Shown here: positions 44,441 to 53,211 of the stretch, one piece after another
Layout of the letters: each line of letters begins with the position of its first letter
How positions within the stretch are numbered: position 1 is the first letter of the stretch
NCBI RefSeq assembly: GCF_030409795.1
Contig: NZ_JAUFQN010000019.1
Span: forward strand, 868,001-932,000
Direction of reading: 5' to 3'
DNA length: 64,000 nucleotides
From: Flavobacterium paronense
Lineage (GTDB): Bacteria > Bacteroidota > Bacteroidia > Flavobacteriales > Flavobacteriaceae
Translations under genes and position numbers: made by a program
The notes under the pieces: generated by a model
Told to the model about the DNA's origin: nothing
Databases searched by the model: none
Seen by the model: only the letters and a program-made list of their open reading frames with translations

Positions 44441-45595
44441 ATGAATATTGCTTTTCTAACCGCTGAATTTCCACATTCAAAAACTGGTTTTGCCGCCGGA
44501 ATTGGGACAAGTATAATGAATTTGATTAAAGGATTACAACAAGAAGGACACCAAATTTCCGTATTGATTTATGGGCAAAATAAGGACGAAAAGTTTATTG
44601 ACAATGGGGTTTTTTTTTATAAAATAAAAAATATAAAACTAAAAGGACTATCAAGATTCTTAACCCAAAAGAAAATAGAAAAGTTACTAAATACGTTAGT
44701 TAAACAAAACAAAATTGACATTGTAGAAGCTCCAGATTGGACGGGAATCACCTCCAATATTAGACCAAAATGTCCAATGGTTATAAAGCTTCACGGATCT
44801 GACACTTATTTTTGTCATTTAGACAATCGACCAGTTAAGTTTTGGAATAAATTTCATGAAAAAAAAGCATTACAAAATGCTGATGCTTTGCTGTCCGTTA
44901 GTCAATATACAGCAAATTTAACCAAAGAATTATTCTCATTGCAACGTGATTTTACAGTTATTCCTAATGGCATTGATATTACTAACTTTACTGCAGAAAG
45001 TACTTCTAAAGTTCAAGAGAATACTATTTTATATTTTGGAACCTTAATAAGGAAAAAAGGACTTTTAGAATTGCCTTTGATTTTTAATGAAGTATATAAG
45101 ATTAACAATCAGGCAAAATTAATTTTGATTGGACGTGATGCTTCCGATATTATTTCCGGAAATACATCAACTTGGACAATGATGCAATCTTTATTTGACC
45201 AAAATGCACTGAAAAATGTAAACTATATTGGAAGTGTTCCTTATGATGAAATTAAAGAACATATTAGTTCGGTAGCTGTTTGCGTTTTTCCAACTTTTGC
45301 CGAAGCATTACCCGTTTCCTGGATAGAAGCTTTGGCGATGCAAAAAGCTATTGTGGCTTCAGATATTGGTTGGGCAACTGAAGTGATTAATGATGAGGTT
45401 AACGGATTTTTGGTTAATCCGACAAATCATAAGGCTTATGCAGAAAGAATTTTAGAATTGCTCGAAAATATGGAGTTAAGAAACCAGTTTGGTATCGAAG
45501 CCAGAAAAACGGTGATAGAAAAATTTAGTATTGAAGTAGTGTCAAAGCAAAGTGCCGACTTTTATCAAAAAATAAGCAAGAACAATAGTAAATGA
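44441..45595 (+). CDS. GT4-family glycosyltransferase
   Basis: This 384-residue GT4 enzyme starts with M-N-I-A-F-L-T-A-E-F-P and G-F-A-A-G-I-G-T-S, has I-K-L-H-G-S-D-T-Y-F, and carries the donor motif E-A-L-P-V-S-W-I-E-A-L (E-x7-E, about 288-298). I-L-Y-F-G-T-L-I-R-K-K-G marks the start of the donor domain. Specificity is not readable. It overlaps the next gene by four bases. Confidence 0.93.
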   Translation: MNIAFLTAEFPHSKTGFAAGIGTSIMNLIKGLQQEGHQISVLIYGQNKDEKFIDNGVFFYKIKNIKLKGLSRFLTQKKIEKLLNTLVKQNKIDIVEAPDWTGITSNIRPKCPMVIKLHGSDTYFCHLDNRPVKFWNKFHEKKALQNADALLSVSQYTANLTKELFSLQRDFTVIPNGIDITNFTAESTSKVQENTILYFGTLIRKKGLLELPLIFNEVYKINNQAKLILIGRDASDIISGNTSTWTMMQSLFDQNALKNVNYIGSVPYDEIKEHISSVAVCVFPTFAEALPVSWIEALAMQKAIVASDIGWATEVINDEVNGFLVNPTNHKAYAERILELLENMELRNQFGIEARKTVIEKFSIEVVSKQSADFYQKISKNNSK

Positions 45596-47133
45596 TTATT
45601 TTTTATCACAACAAGTATACAATAACCGAAATAGTTTCAACCGAAACTGGTAATTTTTCGAATCAAATTAATCGAAATATTGTGACTGCCTTATTTGATT
45701 TTGCTACAAAATTTAAAGATGAAATACTGGTTTGGTGTCACGAAAGTGAGAAAGATAATTTAAATGTGACAGAGATTCAGCATTTATTCCACCATAAAAA
45801 ATTTCTTTTCTCTTATAATTCTTCAAACTATTTTGATAACCAATTAGGTTACATCGAAGATTCGCTATACATCAAGATTAACAAAGAAGTTAACTACGCT
45901 ACTTGGCAAATGAGTAGCCGTGTTGGTGCCATTCACGCAATGGTTTTAAACGCTTGTAAAGATGATTTAAAGGCGGAAAATAATTTTGATTATTTCCTAA
46001 ATTCCTTTGCCAAAAGAGCAATGGCTAATGGACTTTTCTGTTATTCTCAACCCAAATTGCTTATCCATAAAAGTGCTTTGAATGAAGTGCCACAATCCAA
46101 TCTTTATGAGCTGTTTAAGTTCACTAAACAGCATTACAAAGCGCGATGGATTTTCCTTTTGTTTTTTAATTTGATGCTTTTTGAAAAGAAGTTTCCAGTA
46201 TTGCCATTTCTAAATTCTTTGTTTTATAAGAGAAGGAAAATTAATCTGGAAGTGCTGAATCAAATTCCGTTAGAATCGAATAAAAAGCTTGTTGAACATG
46301 GAACCTTAGATGTTTTAATTCCAACTATTGGACGAAAAGAGTATCTATTGAATGTTCTCAATAATTTGGCTGCACAAACTTATTTGCCACAAAATGTAAT
46401 TATAATTGAACAAAATCCAGAAGATAATAGCCAATCTAATTTAGATTTTATTCAAAATCAAAAATGGCCATTTGTTGTAAAACATCATTTTACACATCAA
46501 GCTGGAGCTTGTAATGCCAGAAATATTGGTTTGTCATTGATTGAAAGTGAATTTACTTTTATGGCAGATGATGATATTGTGTTCGAAAATAATTTACTCG
46601 AAGAAGCGATAAAAACTTTTAAACAAACGGGCAACGAAGTTTTTTTAGTGGCATGTCATTTAAAATCTCAGACCATTGTTCCTCAATTGCCTTTACAATT
46701 TCCTGTTTTTGGTGCCGGACATGCTTTTGTTAAATCATCTTGTATCAAAAAATTAAAATTTACTATGGGATTTGAATTTGGCTTTGGTGAAGATGCCGAT
46801 TTTGGAATGCAATTACGAAATAAAGGTTTTGATGTTTTATATATTTCTACCCAAACTATTTTGCATTTGAAAGCACCAATGGGAGGTTTCAGAACCAAGC
46901 CCATTTTGAAATGGCAAAACGATGCTATTACACCTAAACCATCGCCAACAGTAATGTTATACAGATTATTATATGACACAAAAGAGCAAACCCGAAATTA
47001 TAAATCGACACTTTTTATAAAGAATTTGAATAGTAATTTTTTCTTAAATCCATTTAAGTATGTAAAAACATTCAAGCAAAAATGGAATAGAAGTGTCTAT
47101 TGGGCGAATGTTTTAAACAAACAACAATCATGA
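45592..47133 (+). CDS. Two-part protein: unknown N-terminal half plus GT2 glycosyltransferase domain
   Basis: This 513-residue protein has a clear GT2 domain from about residue 238, with L-D-V-L-I-P-T-I-G-R, then Q-A-G-A-C-N-A-R-N-I-G-L and the metal site M-A-D-D-D-I-V-F-E (about 324-332). The later G-F-G-E-D-A-D-F-G-M motif is typical of GT2 acceptor loops. The first 230 residues match no family I recognise; they contain L-V-W-C-H-E-S-E and Q-M-S-S-R-V-G-A-I-H-A-M, and a hydrophobic stretch near 185-200. It may be a second, degenerate transferase or a protein-binding part. It overlaps neighbours on both sides by four bases. Confidence 0.85.
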   Translation: MIIFYHNKYTITEIVSTETGNFSNQINRNIVTALFDFATKFKDEILVWCHESEKDNLNVTEIQHLFHHKKFLFSYNSSNYFDNQLGYIEDSLYIKINKEVNYATWQMSSRVGAIHAMVLNACKDDLKAENNFDYFLNSFAKRAMANGLFCYSQPKLLIHKSALNEVPQSNLYELFKFTKQHYKARWIFLLFFNLMLFEKKFPVLPFLNSLFYKRRKINLEVLNQIPLESNKKLVEHGTLDVLIPTIGRKEYLLNVLNNLAAQTYLPQNVIIIEQNPEDNSQSNLDFIQNQKWPFVVKHHFTHQAGACNARNIGLSLIESEFTFMADDDIVFENNLLEEAIKTFKQTGNEVFLVACHLKSQTIVPQLPLQFPVFGAGHAFVKSSCIKKLKFTMGFEFGFGEDADFGMQLRNKGFDVLYISTQTILHLKAPMGGFRTKPILKWQNDAITPKPSPTVMLYRLLYDTKEQTRNYKSTLFIKNLNSNFFLNPFKYVKTFKQKWNRSVYWANVLNKQQS

Positions 47134-48125
47134 ATTTTACATTAATAGTTTGTACTTATATGCGTCCGGTTGCGTTGATGACCTTATTACAATCAGTGAA
47201 GGAACAAACGCTTTATCCCAACGAAATTCTGATTATTGACGGCTCCACAAATAGTGATACTGCTCTTATATTAGAAACTAATCAATTTCAAAATCTCAAG
47301 TATTTTAGGGCTCCACCTGAACATCGTGGTTTAACCAAGCAAAGAAATTATGGGATTGCCAGAGTTAATCATTCAACTGATGTTATTTGTTTTCTGGATG
47401 ATGATATAGTTTTAATCCCTAATTATTTTGAAAATTTACTAAAAACCTATCAATCGCATCCTGATGCATTGGGAGTTGGCGGTTTTATTATTGATGACAC
47501 TATATCTTGTGAATATGTGGGTGAGAATTATAAACCAACGATTAAGGAATTTTATTTTGATGGATGGAAGCGCAAAGAGGGAAGTCGATTTGTAATGCGA
47601 AAGAGATTTGGTTTAGACAGCGATTGTCCACCGGGATTTTCCAGTTTATACTCACACGGTCGCAGTGTTGGTTTTTTGCCTCCAAGCGATAAGGTTTATG
47701 AAGTCGAACAATTAATGGGTGGAGTTTCCTCTTTCAAAAAAAATGTTTTTGAAACCTTACAATTTTCTACTTATTTTGAAGGATATGGCTTGTATGAAGA
47801 TGCTGATTTTTCGATTAGAGTAGCCAAAAAAGGGAAATTATATCTAAATACAACGGCAAAGTTATATCATTATCATGATGCTTCAGGAAGACCTAATAAG
47901 TATCAATATGGTAAAATGGTGGTGCGAAATGGATGGTATGTTTGGCGAACCAAAAACCCAAAACCGTTATTAAATGCAAAGATCAAATGGCATTCGATAA
48001 CCATACTTTTGACAATGGTTAGATTTAGCAATACCTTTACAAAAAATAAAAGAAAAGAGGCTTTTACCGAAGCTTTTGGAAGAACAATAGGCTGGCTTAG
48101 TTTATTATTTAATAAACCAAAATAA
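47130..48125 (+). CDS. GT2-family glycosyltransferase
   Basis: This 331-residue GT2 enzyme begins with T-L-I-V-C-T-Y-M-R-P (4-13), has I-D-G-S-T-N-S near 41-47 and the metal site C-F-L-D-D-D-I-V-L-I-P (about 87-97). The acceptor loop is G-L-Y-E-D-A-D-F-S-I. I chose the ATG at 47130 in an ATGA overlap with the upstream stop; a frame from 47100 adds ten residues of no GT2 type. It is paired with the preceding GT2-containing gene. Confidence 0.92.
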   Translation: MNFTLIVCTYMRPVALMTLLQSVKEQTLYPNEILIIDGSTNSDTALILETNQFQNLKYFRAPPEHRGLTKQRNYGIARVNHSTDVICFLDDDIVLIPNYFENLLKTYQSHPDALGVGGFIIDDTISCEYVGENYKPTIKEFYFDGWKRKEGSRFVMRKRFGLDSDCPPGFSSLYSHGRSVGFLPPSDKVYEVEQLMGGVSSFKKNVFETLQFSTYFEGYGLYEDADFSIRVAKKGKLYLNTTAKLYHYHDASGRPNKYQYGKMVVRNGWYVWRTKNPKPLLNAKIKWHSITILLTMVRFSNTFTKNKRKEAFTEAFGRTIGWLSLLFNKPK

Positions 48126-48139
48126 AGAAAAAGTAAAAA

Positions 48140-48988
48140 ATGGCACACTATAACACATGCAAAGTTTGTGAAAGTAACATTAAAATAGTTAACGAAAAGT
48201 ATAATTTAGGACAGTGTGATAACTGTAAATTAATTTTTTGCTTGACCATTTTTTCTCAGGATGAATTTATAAAAGTTTATGACGAGTTATATAATAAGGC
48301 AGATACGCATTATAAATACCATTCGGTTGTAGAATACAATAGGCTACTGGAAAACAAAAAAATCAAAGTTGGTTTTCACCGGGCCAAACTTTTAAAAAAG
48401 TATGTTTTAAATAACCAATGTAAGTCGGTTTTAGAAATAGGAAGTGGTGTTGGTTTGATAGGCTCTTACATTCGGAAACATGATGACCGTATTAATTATT
48501 TGGGAATTGAAATCGATAAAGAGTCCTTTGATAAATCACAGACTTTAGGGCTAAATACCATAAATGATGATTTCAAAGCAATGGAAAAAATCAAAGAATC
48601 TTTTGATGTAATAATGCTTTGGGAAGTTTTGGAACACCTTCAGGATTTAAAGGTGTTTATTGATTTGGCAAATAAAAGACTAAATAAAAACGGTAAAATA
48701 ATTCTTTCCGTACCAAACTATGATAAAATTTATAATTATCCGAATAGAAAGAAAGATGTCATTTTTCAAGACTTACCGCCAATTCATTTAAACTTCTTTA
48801 CAAAAGAAAATATCGTTACTGTTTTTGAATTCAATCACTTTAAAGACTGTATTGCAACAGTTAAGAAATTCCCATATATTAATTTGAAAAGAATAGGTTT
48901 TTATACAGAATTTATAAAAGCGTTGTTTAATAAATATAATGGTTCTACTCTTTACTTTATTGGTAGCAAAAAAGATGATTTAAAATAA
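48140..48988 (+). CDS. Class I SAM methyltransferase with N-terminal zinc-ribbon-like cysteines
   Basis: This 282-residue methyltransferase has two CxxC pairs at its N-terminus (C7, C10 and C26, C29), which probably bind zinc. The SAM motif I follows as V-L-E-I-G-S-G-V-G-L-I-G (about 98-109), then M-L-W-E-V-L-E-H-L (about 156-164). The layout of a zinc-binding head and a methyltransferase core is seen in sugar C-methyltransferases of the TylCIII type, although those are longer; O-methylation is equally possible. It is followed by a GT4 gene after four bases. Confidence 0.87.
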   Translation: MAHYNTCKVCESNIKIVNEKYNLGQCDNCKLIFCLTIFSQDEFIKVYDELYNKADTHYKYHSVVEYNRLLENKKIKVGFHRAKLLKKYVLNNQCKSVLEIGSGVGLIGSYIRKHDDRINYLGIEIDKESFDKSQTLGLNTINDDFKAMEKIKESFDVIMLWEVLEHLQDLKVFIDLANKRLNKNGKIILSVPNYDKIYNYPNRKKDVIFQDLPPIHLNFFTKENIVTVFEFNHFKDCIATVKKFPYINLKRIGFYTEFIKALFNKYNGSTLYFIGSKKDDLK

Positions 48989-48992
48989 ATCT

Positions 48993-50090
48993 ATGAAAAC
49001 TATACTTATTGCACATAATTATAGTGAGACTTCATTCTCTGCGATGAGTTTTCATTTTGCCCATCATTTGGCCAATTTGGGACACAAAGTTGTTTTTATA
49101 TCTCATAAACCATACTTCTCTGAAAAACAAATTATAAAAACAGAAAAAGGTGAAATCAATTTGTTTTCGTGGTCATCTGAAGACAGACCAACTTCTTTTT
49201 CTGATTTTATTTGGTTCTACAAAATCTATAAGCAATATAAGCCCGATTTAGTAATTGGGCACTTTGTGGGAAGTAATATCAGCATTCTTGTTTCCAAAAT
49301 ACTTTCTTTTGGCAGGGTAAAAACTTTTGAATATTATCACACGTTGTCAGACCAAATTCTAACAGATTTAAAGAAAGTCTCTCTAAAGCAGAAACTATTT
49401 TTTTTCAGAAAAAGAATATTCTATAAACTATTTTGTGACCAGCTTGTTTGTCCGTCTCAATTAGCTAAAGAAGATTTAGAGTTGTTTTTCGGTGTTACTA
49501 ATAGTTTTGTTTTGCTAAATCCAATGACAGATAGGTTTACTGAAAAGAAAACCCTCTCAAAAGATTCAATTACAATTTCATTCTTAGGCAGATTTGATCC
49601 ATCAAAAGGAATAATTGATTTAATTGAGGCTTTTTTAAAATATAAAGACAAAAATCCAAGTTCAAAGATTATTTTAAACATCGCCGGCGCAGGAAGACAA
49701 GCTGCTGAAATAGAAAAATTAGCTAAAAAAAGTGAAGCAATACAGTTTATAGGTTTTTTAGAATACGATAAAATAGATTCTTATTTAAACAATGCTAACT
49801 TTACAATTATACCTTCAAAATTCGATAATTTACCAACTGTTGGTTTAGAATCTTTAATGAACCAAACTCCTTTGCTCATTTCCAACAATACAGGCTTGAC
49901 ACATTATTTAGTTGATGGAAAAGATTGCTTTAAATTTGACCCAACTGTTGAATCTATGATGGATTTGTTTAAAAAAGTTGAAGACAATTTTGATTGTTAC
50001 ACACAAATGAGTACTGAAGCAAGGGCATCATTTATAGATAAATTTAGTATCCAACGTTATAATGAAAACTTCAGTAACAAAATTTTATAA
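48993..50090 (+). CDS. GT4-family glycosyltransferase
   Basis: This 365-residue GT-B enzyme starts M-K-T-I-L-I-A-H-N-Y-S-E, with F-E-Y-Y-H-T-L-S near 110. The donor domain shows F-L-G-R-F-D-P-S-K-G (about 193-202), and the sugar-binding motif P-S-K-F-D-N-L-P-T-V-G-L-E-S-L (about 272-286) has Asp in place of the first Glu. Specificity unknown. A 108-base gap with a good promoter candidate follows. Confidence 0.9.
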   Translation: MKTILIAHNYSETSFSAMSFHFAHHLANLGHKVVFISHKPYFSEKQIIKTEKGEINLFSWSSEDRPTSFSDFIWFYKIYKQYKPDLVIGHFVGSNISILVSKILSFGRVKTFEYYHTLSDQILTDLKKVSLKQKLFFFRKRIFYKLFCDQLVCPSQLAKEDLELFFGVTNSFVLLNPMTDRFTEKKTLSKDSITISFLGRFDPSKGIIDLIEAFLKYKDKNPSSKIILNIAGAGRQAAEIEKLAKKSEAIQFIGFLEYDKIDSYLNNANFTIIPSKFDNLPTVGLESLMNQTPLLISNNTGLTHYLVDGKDCFKFDPTVESMMDLFKKVEDNFDCYTQMSTEARASFIDKFSIQRYNENFSNKIL

Positions 50091-50110
50091 AATATGCTAC
50101 TGTATTATTG

Positions 50111-50141
50111 TTGGCATTTATAACATTTAGCAATATATTTG
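50111..50141 (+). promoter_or_regulatory. Candidate internal promoter (TTG and TATATTTG boxes)
   Basis: In the 108-base gap upstream of the methyltransferase gene at 50199, a TTG at 50111-50113 and a TATATTTG at 50134-50141 are 20 bases apart. They match the Bacteroidota -33 (TTG) and -7 (TAnnTTTG) promoter elements and their usual spacing. Transcription would start about 50 bases before the ATG. It is the best promoter match seen in the window. Confidence 0.45.
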
Positions 50142-50198
50142 CTACCACTTTAGAAAAAAAATTTCTATCAAATTCTTTTCTATTACCTTAAAAAAACT

Positions 50199-51014
50199 AT
50201 GAAGACACAAGAAGAAATTATTGAAATCAATAAAAGACAAAAAGATTTTTATAATTATAAAAGCGGTAAGAAAAATTTGCCAACACAAATGTGGTATTAT
50301 TTCAGAGAAAAAACGTTAAAAAAAATCCGCAAAGATATTGGTATTCTTAACGAATCTTATGAAATTCATAAAACGTGGTTTGGTGATTTATCGAATAAAA
50401 AAGTGTTGGATTTAGGTTGTTTTGCTGGAAATCACTGGAGTATGTATTTAGCTGAACATAGTAAGAAGTATATTGCTTTAGATTTGAGTGATGTGGCAAT
50501 TGCAAGTCTGGCGGAAAGATTAAAATCTTTACCCAATGCAGAAGCTCTGGCTGCCGATTTTCTTTCTGAAGAATTTGCTGAAAAAGATTTTGATATTATT
50601 TATGCTTATGGTGTCTTGCATCATTTTCAAAATCCAGATGTGTTAATAGCCAAACTCGATGAAAAATTGGCGCCAAATGGCGTAATTATAAGTTATGATC
50701 CTTTAGAAACTAGTTTGCCTATAAAAATCATGAGAGTTATGTATCGTCCATTTCAATCGGATAAAGATTGGGAATGGCCATTTACAAAAAAGACCTATTT
50801 TAAATTTGCCAAAACTTTTACTATTGTTGAGCGTCATGGATTATTAGGTCAAGCAAAATGGTATTTTATAATGAATTTTATTCCATTTATGTCTGAAGAA
50901 AAAAAGCAAAGCATTGGAAAAAAATGGCATAAAAAAGATTGGAATAAATCTGCAACGTCTGATAGTCATATGTTTAAATGTATGCATTTGACCATGTTAA
51001 TGCAAAAAAAGTAA
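50199..51014 (+). CDS. Class I SAM-dependent methyltransferase
   Basis: This 271-residue protein has SAM motif I V-L-D-L-G-C-F-A-G-N-H-W (about 68-79), Y-I-A-L-D-L-S-D-V-A (motif II), and I-I-Y-A-Y-G-V-L-H-H-F (about 130-140). It likely modifies a sugar or a lipid-linked intermediate. It may start a separate transcription unit from the promoter-like boxes just upstream. It ends six bases before a GT4 gene. Confidence 0.9.
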   Translation: MKTQEEIIEINKRQKDFYNYKSGKKNLPTQMWYYFREKTLKKIRKDIGILNESYEIHKTWFGDLSNKKVLDLGCFAGNHWSMYLAEHSKKYIALDLSDVAIASLAERLKSLPNAEALAADFLSEEFAEKDFDIIYAYGVLHHFQNPDVLIAKLDEKLAPNGVIISYDPLETSLPIKIMRVMYRPFQSDKDWEWPFTKKTYFKFAKTFTIVERHGLLGQAKWYFIMNFIPFMSEEKKQSIGKKWHKKDWNKSATSDSHMFKCMHLTMLMQKK

Positions 51015-51020
51015 ATTGAA

Positions 51021-52139
51021 ATGAAATTTGCCATAATAACTCATGTCATTCATGGTAAAGTTTCAGACAAGTATTTTGGTTATGAGCCTTATGTTCGCGA
51101 AATGAACTTATGGATAAAAAATGCTTCTGAAGTCTTAATTGTTGCACCTTTGCATTCAAATTTCAAAAGTCCTATTCAAGAGTTTTATCAGCATGATAAA
51201 ATAGTATTTACTGTTGTTCCTAGTTTTGATGTTTCGAGTTTAAAAAATGCACTATACTCTCTGATGGTTATACCTTCTGTAGTTTTGAAAATATATCAAA
51301 CTATGAAAAGTGCCGACCATATTCATTTGCGTTGTCCCGGAAATATTGGTTTGTTAGGTTGCTTGGTTCAAATTCTTTTTCCATCAAAATCCAAAACAGC
51401 AAAGTACGCTGGAAATTGGGATTCAAAAGCAAAACAACCGTTTAGTTATCGTCTTCAAAAATGGATTTTAAGCAATACGTTTTTAACCAAAAACATGCAG
51501 GTTCTGGTTTATGGCGAATGGGAAAATAGCACTAAAAATATCAAACCTTTTTTCACTGCAAGCTATTTTGAAAAAGATAAAATTGAAGTGAAACCTAGAG
51601 AATTGGAAGGTAAAATTTCATTTCTGTTTGTAGGAACACTTTCAAATGGCAAGCAACCTTTGTATGCCATTCAATTAGTGGAGCAGCTACATAAGAATGG
51701 TAATAATGTTCAATTAATACTGTTTGGTGAAGGAAGAGAAAGGACTATACTTGAGGATTACATATCAAGGAATAAGTTAGAAAACTATATTTTTATTTTA
51801 GGGAATCAAAGCCAAGAGACTATTAAAAAGGCTTACTGTGAAAATCATTTTGTAATTTTACCATCATTGAGCGAAGGTTGGCCAAAAGTTGTTGCTGAAG
51901 GAATGTTTTGGGGTTGTTTGCCTGTAGCTTCCAATGTTTCATGTGTTCCTAATATGCTTGGAAATGGAGATAGAGGTTTGCTTCTTGATTTTAAATTAAA
52001 TAATGATGTGAAAAGCATCGAATCAATTCTAAAAGATAATAATTTGTATCGGAACAAAGTTAATAATGGAATTAAATGGTCAAGACAGTTTACTATGGAT
52101 GTTTTTGAATCTGAAATTAAACTGCTTTTAAAATCATGA
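51021..52139 (+). CDS. GT4-family glycosyltransferase
   Basis: This 372-residue GT4 enzyme has H-L-R-C-P-G-N-I-G-L-L-G in its N-terminal half, the donor domain start S-F-L-F-V-G-T-L-S-N-G-K-Q (about 195-207), and the motif S-E-G-W-P-K-V-V-A-E-G-M-F-W-G (E-x7-E, about 288-302). Donor and acceptor are unknown. It overlaps the following GT4 gene by four bases. Confidence 0.92.
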   Translation: MKFAIITHVIHGKVSDKYFGYEPYVREMNLWIKNASEVLIVAPLHSNFKSPIQEFYQHDKIVFTVVPSFDVSSLKNALYSLMVIPSVVLKIYQTMKSADHIHLRCPGNIGLLGCLVQILFPSKSKTAKYAGNWDSKAKQPFSYRLQKWILSNTFLTKNMQVLVYGEWENSTKNIKPFFTASYFEKDKIEVKPRELEGKISFLFVGTLSNGKQPLYAIQLVEQLHKNGNNVQLILFGEGRERTILEDYISRNKLENYIFILGNQSQETIKKAYCENHFVILPSLSEGWPKVVAEGMFWGCLPVASNVSCVPNMLGNGDRGLLLDFKLNNDVKSIESILKDNNLYRNKVNNGIKWSRQFTMDVFESEIKLLLKS

Positions 52140-53209
52140 GAATAGTTCAAATTATTGATTCATTAGAAATTGGCGGTGCTGAAAAAATGGCTATCAATTA
52201 TGCCAACGCACTTTATGGAAATATTGAATTTTCGGGTTTAGTTGCTACAAGAGCCGAAGGAAATCTGAAAAATCAGTTAAAAAAATCAGTTTCTTATCTT
52301 TTTCTGCAGAAAAAATCTACTTTAGATTTTGGTGCTGTGCTTAGATTAAAAAGATATTGTAAAGAAAACAAAGTTGACTATCTTCAACCTCATAGCAGTT
52401 CCTATTTCATAGCATTATTGGTTAAGTTTTTTTATCCAAAAATTAAAATAATATGGCATGACCACAATGGATTGAGTGAGTTTATCAGTTCAGAAAAATC
52501 TTTAGCCTTGAAAATTGCCTCTTTTTTTTTCAAAGGAATTATTGTGGTAAATTACAAGCTTAAAGATTGGGCAGAAAAAGAGTTGAATTGTAAAAAAGTA
52601 ATTTATTTGCCAAATTTCACAACCATCGATAGTTTAGAAAGTGTAGAAACTATCTTGAAAGGTGAACGTGGAAAAAGAATTTTATGTTTGGCTAATTTAA
52701 GAGATCAAAAAAATCATTTTCTTCTATTAGATGTTGCTGAAAAACTGAAGAAAACTAATCCTGATTGGACATTTCATTTGGTAGGAAAGGATTTTGAAGA
52801 TGAATATTCAAAACAGATAAAAAAGTTAATTTTAAATAAAAGTTTAGAAAACAATGTTTTTATTTATGGATCTAAAAATGATGTAAAAAACATTATAAAT
52901 CAATCGAATATTGCTATTTTAACTTCAAAATCAGAAGGTTTGCCAGTCGCTTTAATCGAATATGGATTATTGAAAATGCCAGTTGTGTCAACAAAAGTTG
53001 GAGAAATTCCGTTAGTTATTAAAGATAGCGTCAATGGATTTATTGTTAATGTAAATGATGTTGATTTATTTTGTCAAAAGTTGTTACTTTTAATACAAGA
53101 TGAAAATTTACGGGTTCAGATGGGGAATTCTTTATATGAAACTATTATTCGAAACCATTCGGAAAAAGGTATTGTTGCTAATTATTTAAATTGGGTTTTA
53201 AGCCTCTAG
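52136..53209 (+). CDS. GT4-family glycosyltransferase
   Basis: This 357-residue GT4 enzyme has the classical opening I-V-Q-I-I-D-S-L with E-I-G-G-A-E-K (11-17), I-W-H-D-H-N-G near 105, and C-L-A-N-L-R-D-Q-K-N-H at the donor domain. The motif is S-E-G-L-P-V-A-L-I-E-Y-G-L (E-x7-E, about 266-278). It is co-translated with the GT4 gene before it and stops two bases before the Wzy-like gene. Confidence 0.93.
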   Translation: MRIVQIIDSLEIGGAEKMAINYANALYGNIEFSGLVATRAEGNLKNQLKKSVSYLFLQKKSTLDFGAVLRLKRYCKENKVDYLQPHSSSYFIALLVKFFYPKIKIIWHDHNGLSEFISSEKSLALKIASFFFKGIIVVNYKLKDWAEKELNCKKVIYLPNFTTIDSLESVETILKGERGKRILCLANLRDQKNHFLLLDVAEKLKKTNPDWTFHLVGKDFEDEYSKQIKKLILNKSLENNVFIYGSKNDVKNIINQSNIAILTSKSEGLPVALIEYGLLKMPVVSTKVGEIPLVIKDSVNGFIVNVNDVDLFCQKLLLLIQDENLRVQMGNSLYETIIRNHSEKGIVANYLNWVLSL

Positions 53210-53211
53210 AT

